Positions 14,146 through 21,173 of a stretch of DNA of 21,173 nucleotides are shown piece by piece. Made by a program: the position numbers and the translations under genes. This DNA is from a virus. Under the pieces are notes generated by a model that made no database searches, was not told the DNA's origin, and saw only the letters and a program-made list of their open reading frames with translations. The stretch's first letter is position 1; the number at the start of each line of letters is the position of its first letter. The stretch is from positions 1 to 21,173 of IMG/VR virus record IMGVR_UViG_3300042691_032562. One strand, given 5' to 3'.

Positions 14146-14987
14146 ATATTATTTAATTGACATATTTCTGTTAATATATTCACTACTCTAGGAAGATAAT
14201 CACCATAATATAATGCTAATTGAAAATTTTCTTCCATAACTTCTTTTTTAGATTCATAAAACTCAGGAGTTAAATTATTAACAATAGATATTAATTCATC
14301 TACTGTTTCAAATGTGATAACACCATCCATATTAAAATACTCACCTAAATTAGGGCAACCCCAATATATAGGTAAAGTTTTAGTTAGAAACGCATCTGTT
14401 ATTTTTTCTGTAAAGAAATTATTATGTTTAGTATTTTCAACTCCTATATGAAACATACTTTCCCAACATATGTCCTTCCCATTTTCCCACGGGTGTTTAT
14501 CTTCTGTAGAGTAAATAAAATTAGTAGGTATAGTGATTCTATTAACATTATTAAAAATATTATGTCTTAAAAAATGACCTTCCACCATATGTTTTTTACC
14601 ACACAAAAATGACACATTAAACTTTTTATCACTAATAGGTTCTGGGAATCTAAATTCAGGAATAGTTGCCTTTTCATCCCAAAATCTACAATATCTATTA
14701 GACATACCATATGGTAATAAAACTGAGTTAGGGCATGAGTTTAGAATATCTTCATTCCAAGTTAATATACAACTAAAAGCCTGATGGTTATTTTTAGCCC
14801 AATCATGCAAGCCGAATAATTCATTTGGCTCAGATAAAATTAAAAAATTATATGGATTTTTACTTATGTCTTCTTGTGAACAAGGATAATCATTAAATAA
14901 ACTAATAGGTTTATCTTTTAAATATTCATCACCATTCATATGATGATCAAACATTTCTAAAGGCATATAATGACACTTTATATACAT
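14142..14987 (-). CDS. GT10 alpha-1,3/4-fucosyltransferase-like protein
   Basis: The protein has 281 residues. The diagnostic GT10 block is FHIGVENTKHNNFFTEKITD (179-198) followed by LPIYWGCPNLGEYF (205-218) and DGVITF: Glu184-Asn185, the TEKI run and Pro-Ile-Tyr-Trp-Gly match the donor-binding region of fucosyltransferases. VSFLCGKK (125-132) is the expected strand at the start of the C-terminal Rossmann domain. GT10 enzymes transfer fucose (or a related sugar) from GDP-fucose. No GDP-fucose synthesis genes are seen here, so the donor may come from the host. It lies five bases from the upstream methyltransferase gene. Confidence 0.85.
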   Translation of the reverse strand: MYIKCHYMPLEMFDHHMNGDEYLKDKPISLFNDYPCSQEDISKNPYNFLILSEPNELFGLHDWAKNNHQAFSCILTWNEDILNSCPNSVLLPYGMSNRYCRFWDEKATIPEFRFPEPISDKKFNVSFLCGKKHMVEGHFLRHNIFNNVNRITIPTNFIYSTEDKHPWENGKDICWESMFHIGVENTKHNNFFTEKITDAFLTKTLPIYWGCPNLGEYFNMDGVITFETVDELISIVNNLTPEFYESKKEVMEENFQLALYYGDYLPRVVNILTEICQLNNI

Positions 14988-14991
14988 AAAA

Positions 14992-15522
14992 TTATTTTAT
15001 TGCTTCTATATTTAAACTCATTAATATACCATTTTCATCTAAATGAGGAAGATAAGCTTTACTAAAATCATCTACATTAAAATGTTCTGTAGTTTTATGA
15101 TCATATTCTGTTATATTACTAAATCCAATTTGAGTTAAATCATTACTAACAGAATTATAATCAAAAGTAACATAGTGATAGTTTTCATCATAATCCTGAC
15201 CACCATATAATAGTCCCATGATTGATGTTAAGTCTCCTGTTTTAGTATAGTATTGACATATTGAATTAAAATTAGGAACAGCTAATCTCAATACACCTCC
15301 TGGTTTTAGTAATTCAAACCATCTAGTTAAAACTGTTTTATATTCCCATCTACTAAAATGTTCTAAGACATGACATGCATATATAACATCAATTGAGTTT
15401 GGTTTATAATTACGTAAAAACTTAATGTTATTTACTTCATCAACTCCAGGTAAATATCTAACATCAATATTTGTATACCCATCTATATGTTTAGTTCCAC
15501 AACCTAAATGTAATTTTTTCAT
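14992..15522 (-). CDS. SAM-dependent methyltransferase, short
   Basis: The protein has 176 residues. Motif I is at the very N-terminus, KKLHLGCGTKHIDGYTNIDV (2-21), with Asp20 as the acidic partner. YACHVLEHFSRWEYKTVL and WFELLKPGGVLRLAVPNF mark a Methyltransf_11-like fold. The start leaves no room for helices before strand 1, normal for glycan-associated versions of this family. It overlaps the upstream GT2 gene by four bases. The substrate is probably a sugar or a glycan end, by context. Confidence 0.85.
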   Translation of the reverse strand: MKKLHLGCGTKHIDGYTNIDVRYLPGVDEVNNIKFLRNYKPNSIDVIYACHVLEHFSRWEYKTVLTRWFELLKPGGVLRLAVPNFNSICQYYTKTGDLTSIMGLLYGGQDYDENYHYVTFDYNSVSNDLTQIGFSNITEYDHKTTEHFNVDDFSKAYLPHLDENGILMSLNIEAIK

Positions 15523-16139
15523 AACTGATTATAATAATTGTTTTGTTTTTCTTGACGCTCTATTGTTTTATAATGATATAAAGCATATTCTTCCATTTCT
15601 GGTAAGTTAGCATATGTTTTGTAACCATTTAACACTTCATGGAGTTTGTTTTCCCATTTAATTTCAGGAATGTTTTTATATATTCTCCATTGATGATCAG
15701 GCCATTGTATCCAACCTTTTTCATTTTGTTTCCAACCCCATGCTTGTAAATGTTGAGGAGTAATACCTTGAACTATATTTACTCTTGGTACTAAAATAAT
15801 ATCAGATTGATTATTCTCCAATATAATATGAAGATTTTCAATCAATAGTTCATTAGGTAACTCATCTGCGTCAATCTGGAATATATAATCTCCTTTACAA
15901 ACACTAGTTAATTTGTTTTTCCATTCGGCAAAATGATTTTGAAAATAATCTCTATAATATCTAATGTCTTTTCTTTCTTCAGATACGTCTATCAAATATT
16001 GGTAAACGTTTATATCTCCATTCTCATCCCATAAAATAACAATTTCATCTTCAGGACGTTTATATTGGTGAAGAAAAGGAACTAGACGTTTTATTTCGTC
16101 TAGCTCATTACATACTGTTATAGCGTAACTAATTCTCAT
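15519..16139 (-). CDS. GT2-family glycosyltransferase
   Basis: The protein has 206 residues. The N-terminus RISYAITVCNELDEIKRLVP is a GT2 start; FQIDADELPNELL (88-100) has the DxD at Asp90/Asp92. Further on, PDHQWRIYKNIPEIKWENKL and HYKTIERQEKQNNYYNQL match the end of short GT2 proteins of phages and capsule loci. It is complete and cytoplasmic, without membrane segments. It lies 17 bases downstream of the conserved hypothetical gene. Confidence 0.85.
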   Translation of the reverse strand: MRISYAITVCNELDEIKRLVPFLHQYKRPEDEIVILWDENGDINVYQYLIDVSEERKDIRYYRDYFQNHFAEWKNKLTSVCKGDYIFQIDADELPNELLIENLHIILENNQSDIILVPRVNIVQGITPQHLQAWGWKQNEKGWIQWPDHQWRIYKNIPEIKWENKLHEVLNGYKTYANLPEMEEYALYHYKTIERQEKQNNYYNQL

Positions 16140-16156
16140 AATTACAATATAATAAA

Positions 16157-16615
16157 TTAAGGAAGTAAGCCAATATAACTTAAAGCTTCCATAAAATCTC
16201 TTTCTTCAAAATGTTGAAGTGTTCCCATATCCATTCTATATTCATAGAATTTTCCTGGTTGTTTTGGAATTGGATATTTTTCTTTTTCCGCTTCACTTAC
16301 TGGAACTGCTTTTACAGCTGCCCATTTCCAATTATCAGCATTAGCTCCGTTAGCAAATATCATACCTTGTTTAGGTTCATTGATAGTTTGAGGTAACCAT
16401 ACTAATTTAGTTTCTGGATCTTCCCAAGCTAAATCTTTATACAATTCAGGTAGTGTTTCCATTTGTTCATTATAGAAATCACTTCCTTTAGTCATTAAAC
16501 TATTAGTCCAGTATCCACAAGACAATGAACTGTAGTTTTTAATTTCAGGTGTTACCTCTATTACGTAACAAAGGTCACCTCCTGATTTAGGGCATGTTAT
16601 AATTTTATCAAGCAT
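16157..16615 (-). CDS. Conserved phage protein of unknown function
   Basis: The protein has 152 residues. It begins MLDKIITCPKSGGDLCYVIE, with KNYSSLSCGYWTNSLM and LYKDLAWEDPETKLVWLPQT following, and a C-terminus ERDFMEALSYIGLLP. From memory this family is frequent in T4-like and uncultured marine phages, without known function. It does not resemble a glycosyltransferase, and its cysteines (8, 16, 33) do not form a standard zinc site. It is embedded in the glycan cluster, overlapping the upstream GT4 gene by eight bases, so it may be a structural or head-related protein that the glycan genes flank. Confidence 0.75.
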   Translation of the reverse strand: MLDKIITCPKSGGDLCYVIEVTPEIKNYSSLSCGYWTNSLMTKGSDFYNEQMETLPELYKDLAWEDPETKLVWLPQTINEPKQGMIFANGANADNWKWAAVKAVPVSEAEKEKYPIPKQPGKFYEYRMDMGTLQHFEERDFMEALSYIGLLP

Positions 16616-17915
16616 TTTCTTCTACTTTTTTAAGTTTAGGTAATTCAATTTTCTTTAATTGAGGTAATTTTAATTCTACAGCTTTAGGAAATTCAGGAAT
16701 GTATTTAGTAAATAATTCATCTACTTTTTCCTTCATTTTTTCAAAACTGAAGTTATTTTTACTATATGAGCCTTGCATTTTAGCTTTTTCAGTATAGTTT
16801 TTATAATTTTCAAATACGTCTTTTAAATAAGCACCCGTTTGACCTGTGTCAACTGAAAACCATTGTGATTCTTTTAATAACCATTGGTTAGCTGCGCTTG
16901 GATGTACTTGAGTCATAGTACCTGGGAGTAATATAGACATATTTGGTTTTAAAAAATCAATGTGTCCACTCCATCCTGTTGTGATGATAGGTTTTTTAGT
17001 TAAACTAAATTCTAATAATGGGCGACCAAATCCTTCACCTTTAGTTAAACTTACCATTGCTTTAACTTTAGAGTGGTTATATAACTCGTTCATCTCAGAG
17101 TCACTAAATTCACCGTGAAGTAAATAAACGTTTGGTAAATCCTTTGAATTAACGGTATCTTTAATAAAATTAATTCGTTTTAAAATTTCATCTCTATCCA
17201 TATAAGAGGAACCTACTTGAGATGTTTTTAAAATAAGTGCAGGACGTTGTTTTTTATTTTTAAACAATTCATAGAATGCTTTAACTAACAATCCAACATT
17301 TTTTCTATCCTCACCTAAATCACCATTTATCCAATGTCCTACAAACAAATAACAAAATGATTCTTTAATATCATCTAAATTAATGTTTTTAATTTCACTT
17401 TTATCAATTGGTTTATAAGTATTAATATCTACTCCCTCAAATAATACTTCAACTGGTTTGTCAACTTTTACATCACCTACAATTTGATTTGTACGTTGAT
17501 CTACTTTTTGAGCAATAGTATTAAGTAATACATTTTTAGAATGTTCAGATGAAGTTAAAACTAAATCCATTCTATTATTACCTTCAATCCAATCAGCTGG
17601 AGATAATGTTGTTTCAATACCTGCTGTCACACCAATATTAAATTTACCTATACGTTGGAATTCACTTGGAATTGTAATTTGCATCCATATTTCAGGTTGT
17701 TTAGGTAATTGAGGTGATGTTAAGAAATAATCTTTTAAGAATGACCATTCAGGATTATCTTCTACAAAACCCCAAGGTGTGCTACCCCACATTTGAGGAG
17801 CAATTTTAACATCATATTTATCTAATTCAATAATTGCTTTAACTAGATCTCGAGAACGGGCTCCATATCCTGAGTAGGTATCTACTGGAGCACTTATAAC
17901 AAACATTGGTTTCAT
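16608..17915 (-). CDS. GT4-type (GT-B fold) glycosyltransferase
   Basis: The protein has 435 residues. The N-terminal domain starts FVISAPVDTYSGYGARSRDL, with a Gly-rich loop typical of GT-B enzymes. The donor domain shows FVGHWINGDLGEDRKNVGLL (191-210) with Arg204-Lys205-Asn206, and the EX7E motif in KGEGFGRPLLEF (Glu294 and Glu302), followed by GWSGHIDF. These are hallmarks of retaining GT4 enzymes. The C-terminus has a repetitive tail (LPQLKKIELPKLKKVEE) not expected in the catalytic fold, perhaps a membrane or partner contact. It begins five bases downstream of the other GT4 gene. Confidence 0.85.
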   Translation of the reverse strand: MKPMFVISAPVDTYSGYGARSRDLVKAIIELDKYDVKIAPQMWGSTPWGFVEDNPEWSFLKDYFLTSPQLPKQPEIWMQITIPSEFQRIGKFNIGVTAGIETTLSPADWIEGNNRMDLVLTSSEHSKNVLLNTIAQKVDQRTNQIVGDVKVDKPVEVLFEGVDINTYKPIDKSEIKNINLDDIKESFCYLFVGHWINGDLGEDRKNVGLLVKAFYELFKNKKQRPALILKTSQVGSSYMDRDEILKRINFIKDTVNSKDLPNVYLLHGEFSDSEMNELYNHSKVKAMVSLTKGEGFGRPLLEFSLTKKPIITTGWSGHIDFLKPNMSILLPGTMTQVHPSAANQWLLKESQWFSVDTGQTGAYLKDVFENYKNYTEKAKMQGSYSKNNFSFEKMKEKVDELFTKYIPEFPKAVELKLPQLKKIELPKLKKVEENA

Positions 17916-17920
17916 AACTA

Positions 17921-19357
17921 TTAATATACTAATTTATGTGGTACAACTTTTTTCTCTACTTGGTTTGCGTTTATTAGTTCATATTTTTCTCTTGGTTTCC
18001 AAGTATCAAATAAATTATCTAATGTTTTAATAACACGTGCGCCCATTTTTTCTCCAGTGAATCCTGCTTCATCACTTAAAGCCCATTCACGACCTTTTAA
18101 TCCTAGTGATTTTCTTTCTTCTTTACCTAAAGAATAAACAGCTTTAATTTGTTCAGCAGCATCTTCTGCGTTACATCTGTCATCCCAAATATAAGGTGTT
18201 GCTGGTGAACCTTGAATTGAACGGTTAGTTGGATAAACTGGAAACGCCCATTCACCATGTTCTTTAACAGTACCTATATGATTTGAAGGAAAATCAGCGC
18301 TAAAATCAATCCATTTACCATTTATAGAAAAACGCATTTGATCTTGCATTCCTCCAGTCACATTAGCTATAATTGGATTACCTGCTAAAATAGCCTCAGT
18401 TAAACTTAATCCCCAACCTTCATTATTAGTTAATAAGATTTGACAATCAGTGCTGTTATAAAGTAAATTCATTCCTGCTGGGTCTAATACTTTATCTGAG
18501 AATATGATATTGTATTTTTCATCATCACCAAATAACATTTCTTTAACAGCAGCTAAATCTGTTCCATTATCATCTACTACTTGAGTATGTAAAACAAAAG
18601 CACAACGTTTGGCTTGTTCTTCAGTTAATGAGTCAATGAAAATTTTATAAGCAAATAAAGCGTCTGGAATTTGTTTACGACGAATATTTCTTGAGTTAAA
18701 GAATAAAGCAAAATCAATTTGTTTATTTCCAAATAAATGTTTCTTAAATGCTTTTAATTCAGGTGTTTCAGGGTCAAGAGGTTTAAATATATCCTGGTTT
18801 AAACCATGAGGTATATATTCTATGATTTTATTTTTAGCTTTATCACCTAATACTAATTCATTAATATTTTTGGTTTGTTTTGAAATAGCTAATAATGCAT
18901 CACATGACTCGTAATAAGCTCTATTATACATTGGTGCTGGATAGTCATCCCAAATATTCAAGTATACAATAGGTGTTTTCTTTCTAATTTCATTTTCAAT
19001 CTGGAATAACCAAGTAAAATATCTTGGGTCAGTGATTAAAAAGATAGCATCTGGTTTTTCCATATTAATTAGCTGTCTAATTAAACGAGCATCTCCATAT
19101 CCGTGAGTTGGGTATAAGACAACTGAACTGTCAGTTAAACCAGTGTTAGTGTTGGTATCCGCGCTTAAATCTAAGCGTTTACCTTGGTCTGGGTGATTAA
19201 TTGCTCCACCTACATTGACCCAATTAAAATGTTGAACTGTATTAAGAACTAACTCACGAGCAATAGTTGCTACTCCTGAATGTACTCTTATATCGTCACA
19301 AATTAACAAGATTTTTTTCCTCTCATTTTGAGGTAAATACGCAAAACTTGAATTCAT
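17921..19357 (-). CDS. GT4-type (GT-B fold) glycosyltransferase
   Basis: The protein has 478 residues. The N-terminal Rossmann domain starts KKILLICDDIRVHSGVATIA (14-33); IPHGLNQDIFKPLD (182-195) and FNSRNIRRKQIPDALFAY (220-237) mark the hinge and donor domain. EX7E is in NNEGWGLSLTEAILAG (Glu313 and Glu321). It is a retaining-type sugar transferase, probably cytoplasmic. It is the first gene of the glycan cluster, eight bases after the possible ribbon-helix-helix gene. Its sequence seems less AT-biased than the GT2/GT10 genes, suggesting a different history from the central cluster. Confidence 0.85.
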   Translation of the reverse strand: MNSSFAYLPQNERKKILLICDDIRVHSGVATIARELVLNTVQHFNWVNVGGAINHPDQGKRLDLSADTNTNTGLTDSSVVLYPTHGYGDARLIRQLINMEKPDAIFLITDPRYFTWLFQIENEIRKKTPIVYLNIWDDYPAPMYNRAYYESCDALLAISKQTKNINELVLGDKAKNKIIEYIPHGLNQDIFKPLDPETPELKAFKKHLFGNKQIDFALFFNSRNIRRKQIPDALFAYKIFIDSLTEEQAKRCAFVLHTQVVDDNGTDLAAVKEMLFGDDEKYNIIFSDKVLDPAGMNLLYNSTDCQILLTNNEGWGLSLTEAILAGNPIIANVTGGMQDQMRFSINGKWIDFSADFPSNHIGTVKEHGEWAFPVYPTNRSIQGSPATPYIWDDRCNAEDAAEQIKAVYSLGKEERKSLGLKGREWALSDEAGFTGEKMGARVIKTLDNLFDTWKPREKYELINANQVEKKVVPHKLVY

Positions 19358-19365
19358 AAAACTTT

Positions 19366-19545
19366 TTATCTGTCTAATTTATTATGATTGTGAATTGACT
19401 TTCTGAAATTATCGTCTGTAAGATATAAATGAATTGCTCGTTCGGCAAGCTTTTGTAAAGAAAATTTATGTTTAACACAACTTACTTTAAAATCTTCCCA
19501 CAACGACTCATCTATCTTAACTGATGTTGTATGTTGATTTTTCAT
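19366..19545 (-). CDS. Possible ribbon-helix-helix protein
   Basis: The 59-residue protein reads MKNQHTTSVKIDESLWEDFK then VSCVKHKFSLQKLAERAIHL and YLTDDNFRKSIHNHNKLDR. The pattern of a short polar strand (TTSVKID) followed by two helices, one with KLAERAIHLYL, is that of Arc/MetJ-type ribbon-helix-helix DNA-binding proteins. It lies between the nuclease gene and the glycan cluster, so it could regulate either. The start at 19545 follows a lone TATATTT box at 19567-19573. Confidence 0.6.
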   Translation of the reverse strand: MKNQHTTSVKIDESLWEDFKVSCVKHKFSLQKLAERAIHLYLTDDNFRKSIHNHNKLDR

Positions 19546-19566
19546 TATAACTATATTTTTGTATAT

Positions 19567-19573
19567 AAATATA
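19567..19573 (-). promoter_or_regulatory. Possible -7 box only
   Basis: TATATTT on the minus strand lies 21 bases before the ATG at 19545, a distance like that seen for the four full promoters. However, the TTTGGCTT block is absent at the expected position (CTCTCATT instead), so this could be a weak or differently controlled promoter or chance in AT-rich DNA. Confidence 0.3.
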
Positions 19574-19578
19574 TAAGA

Positions 19579-20505
19579 TTATTTTAAACAATGAGAGGTA
19601 TTGTTAAAAGGGCAAAACTTACAATTATCGTTTGGTTTTATAGGATAAGTATTGTCTTTGTAAGTACCATCTAAATTAAAACTATATTCAATAAACTCAT
19701 TTAAAGCCGTTAATGCTTTTTTCATTTTAATTTTTCCACTTGGAGGGGCAAATTCTTGAATACGACTTTGAGGATAATCACTTTCCTCCCATATTTTTCT
19801 TTTTAATATGAAAAATTCAATTTCAATATTGTCTTCTGGGATATTAAATTGTTTACTAAAGAAATTTTTGTAAAGTATTAATTGAAATTGTTTACCTTCG
19901 TCTTTCTTAGTTTTATCATTCCATCCCCTAGTAGACGTTTTAAAGTCGATTATCTTAAATGTATCTGTAGGTTCGTGGTATAATACTAAATCAAGAAAAC
20001 CTTTATATATAACATTTGGTAACTTAACATCTGGATGCACTACAACTGGTAGTTCACATTTAACTAAATGCCAACCACGTTTACTAAAGTATTGTCCTCG
20101 TTTCTTTTTAAAGAAATTTAATATTTCAACACCATCATCAAAGAACTCTCTCATTTCAGCTGAGGAGCTAAAGTGAATGTTATTATTTGCTTTATATTCT
20201 TTTAAATATACTTCACGGAATTTATCTTCAAAATATTCTTCTATATTAAATCTGTCAGCTTCTGCTCCACTTTGTTCATACATTATAGTAATGTAATGTT
20301 GAAGCGCCTCATGCATAGCTGTTCCAAATACAGTATGGATAGTTGAAGTATGTTGTTGTAGACCATCTTTATATAATAGTTTCCATTTATGAGGACATTC
20401 CTTAAATATAGAAAATTGACTATACGAGATATTCTTTTGATACGCGTAATTTATTTCTTTTGGAATATAATTTTGTATCTTTTTAACTATTGTTGGAACT
20501 TTCAC
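19579..20505 (-). CDS. RecB/Cas4-like PD-(D/E)XK nuclease
   Basis: The protein has 308 residues from a GTG start at 20505. YSQFSIFKECPHKWKLLYKD (28-47) opens the domain, with FGTAMHEALQHY (60-71, His65) following. The PD-(D/E)XK core is YKGFLDLVLYHEP (Asp172) and FKIIDFKTSTRGW (Asp187, Lys189), then KQFQLILYK (205-213). Cys37 with Cys295, Cys298 and Cys306 near the C-terminus forms the four-cysteine pattern of Fe-S cluster nucleases such as AddB and Cas4. It should act on DNA ends in phage recombination or replication. It overlaps the upstream gene by 23 bases; the GTG is used because no ATG lies ahead of the conserved start. No other CRISPR gene is present, so Cas4 itself is unlikely. Confidence 0.85.
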   Translation of the reverse strand: MKVPTIVKKIQNYIPKEINYAYQKNISYSQFSIFKECPHKWKLLYKDGLQQHTSTIHTVFGTAMHEALQHYITIMYEQSGAEADRFNIEEYFEDKFREVYLKEYKANNNIHFSSSAEMREFFDDGVEILNFFKKKRGQYFSKRGWHLVKCELPVVVHPDVKLPNVIYKGFLDLVLYHEPTDTFKIIDFKTSTRGWNDKTKKDEGKQFQLILYKNFFSKQFNIPEDNIEIEFFILKRKIWEESDYPQSRIQEFAPPSGKIKMKKALTALNEFIEYSFNLDGTYKDNTYPIKPNDNCKFCPFNNTSHCLK

Positions 20506-20689
20506 CTTGTAGTATTTCGTGTTTGATTTTCTCTAAATACAAGATAGCGTCCATGTGTTCCTGTTTAGCATGCTCAATCCACTCAAGTAAAGATAGGTCT
20601 GTTCTATCTAGATCAGTACCGTATTTTTCTTTACCTTTAATACTTCGTTCTTCGAATTGTTTTATAATTGATTTTACAATACTGTCCAT
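20483..20689 (-). CDS. MazG-like/DUF5664-like small helical protein
   Basis: The protein has 68 residues. FEERSIKGKEKYGTDLDRTD (12-31) and LSLLEWIEHAKQEHMDAILY (32-51) match the short MazG-like or DUF5664-like pattern R..G..KYG..L...DLS..EW..HA..E..DA..YL found in many phages. Such proteins are all-alpha and the active relatives hydrolyse (d)NTPs to (d)NMPs; His40, Glu44 and Asp47 could hold metal. One helical domain of the full enzyme is present, so activity is uncertain. It begins immediately at the stop of gp62 (TAATG) and overlaps the nuclease start. Confidence 0.6.
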   Translation of the reverse strand: MDSIVKSIIKQFEERSIKGKEKYGTDLDRTDLSLLEWIEHAKQEHMDAILYLEKIKHEILQGESSNNS

Positions 20690-21099
20690 TATTTTAATAA
20701 CTTTTTAATTTCTTTATCATCGACACCTGATTGTTTCAAGATATTTTTGATACCATTATCTCTTAATATGTCAGCATATTCTTCAGCCTCACCTAGAGAG
20801 CACTCATAATAAGTAGCAATGTACTTAAGCATAGCTTCTTGTCTCTTAGTTTTAGTTGATTTAATATATTTTAGCCACATATCTCTTTTTGGTATCGTAT
20901 ATAAATATATATGATATATTTTTTCTTTACTAGTATATGGAACTGTTTGTACAGTATTTACAAAGTCCACATAGTCAGGATTCATACTGAGGAATCGATG
21001 AATCATATATGGGTTAAATGATTCTCGATCCTCCTCAGTAAATGAATTCCAAGGTGACTTGTTGTAGGTTATTTCCTTCAACCAGTCAAAAATTGTCAT
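20689..21099 (-). CDS. 62: Sliding-clamp-loader small subunit (T4 gp62-like)
   Basis: The protein has 136 residues from the ATG at 21099. MTIFDWLKEITYNKSPWNSF, then YMIHRFLSMNPDYVDFVNTV, YHIYLYTIPKRDMWLKYIKS and a helical C-terminus match the small subunit of the T4 DNA polymerase clamp loader, which joins four gp44 ATPases to load the gp45 clamp. T4 gp62 is longer (187 residues). I chose the start at 21099 because the upstream gene ends at TAA (21106-21104) just four bases before it; an in-frame ATG at 21135 would overlap that gene and adds a Lys-rich segment of 12 residues. The gene ends one base into the next. Confidence 0.75.
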   Translation of the reverse strand: MTIFDWLKEITYNKSPWNSFTEEDRESFNPYMIHRFLSMNPDYVDFVNTVQTVPYTSKEKIYHIYLYTIPKRDMWLKYIKSTKTKRQEAMLKYIATYYECSLGEAEEYADILRDNGIKNILKQSGVDDKEIKKLLK

Positions 21100-21103
21100 T
21101 TTC

Positions 21104-21173
21104 TTACTTACTTCTTTCTTGGTTGTACGTTTCATACTCTTCTCTTAATTCTTTAGGAAGCATTTCAACTAGT
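21104..21173 (-). CDS. C-terminal tail of an upstream gene
   Basis: The frame open at the right edge reads LVEMLPKELREEYETYNQER then SK and stop at 21106-21104. Only 22 residues are visible. Its position immediately before the gp62 homologue would fit the clamp-loader large subunit (gp44), as in T4, but the sequence is too short to confirm that. Confidence 0.5.
   Translation of the reverse strand, partial: LVEMLPKELREEYETYNQERSK

Noticed and set aside
15425-15610. Plus-strand frame of 61 residues
   Set aside because: Antisense to the methyltransferase and GT2 genes.
16211-16396. Plus-strand frame of 61 residues
   Set aside because: Antisense to the conserved phage gene at 16157-16615; repetitive Phe/Ser composition.
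19579-20505. Cas4 and a CRISPR system
   Set aside because: The nuclease has Cas4-like features, but no repeat array or other cas gene is present; a phage RecB-like nuclease is simpler.
20490-20708. Plus-strand frame of 72 residues
   Set aside because: Antisense to the MazG-like gene; no leader or motif.

Overview
This window reads as part of a tailed-phage genome of the T4-like (large myovirus) kind that probably infects a member of the Bacteroidota. The T4 link rests mainly on a homologue of the sliding-clamp-loader small subunit (gp62) at the right edge. The host inference rests on four promoter-like elements matching the Bacteroidota housekeeping consensus (TTTG, 19-21 bases, TAnnTTTG) and on A-rich leaders such as AAATAAATAAA before start codons, mostly without Shine-Dalgarno sites. 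Every gene I support lies on the minus strand, so transcription runs from high to low coordinates. No tRNA, integrase, transposase or CRISPR array was seen. A virus from a metagenome is likely, but that is inference.

Right end (about 19.4-21.2 kb), replication and nucleotide genes: the C-terminal tail of an unidentified gene (the position suggests the clamp-loader large subunit), gp62, a small MazG-like/DUF5664-like protein, a RecB/Cas4-like PD-(D/E)XK nuclease with four cysteines suited to an Fe-S cluster, and a 59-residue protein that may have a ribbon-helix-helix fold.

Centre (7.3-19.4 kb), an almost uninterrupted 12 kb glycan locus: two GT4-type glycosyltransferases, a conserved phage protein of unknown function, GT2 enzymes, a GT10 fucosyltransferase-like protein, two SAM methyltransferases, a fused HAD phosphatase/sugar nucleotidyltransferase, a short glycerophosphodiesterase-like protein, and further GT-A-like proteins. 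Together they could activate a sugar, build a glycan and cap or trim it. Whether the target is the virion, the host surface or another molecule cannot be told from the sequence.

Left part (1-7.3 kb), a compact region of small genes: four units, each headed by the motif TTTGGCTT-N16-TATATTT placed 0-7 bases after the preceding stop codon. One unit ends in a clear hairpin terminator. The proteins include an HTH/zinc-binding HNH-like protein, a zinc-finger protein with an acidic tail, a SWIM zinc finger, a small multi-pass membrane protein, a stomatin-like SPFH protein, and a larger membrane-anchored SPFH/coiled-coil protein cut by the window edge. Several genes of 38-59 residues were found by reading between the larger ones. 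The layout resembles phage early, host-takeover regions, but that is inference.
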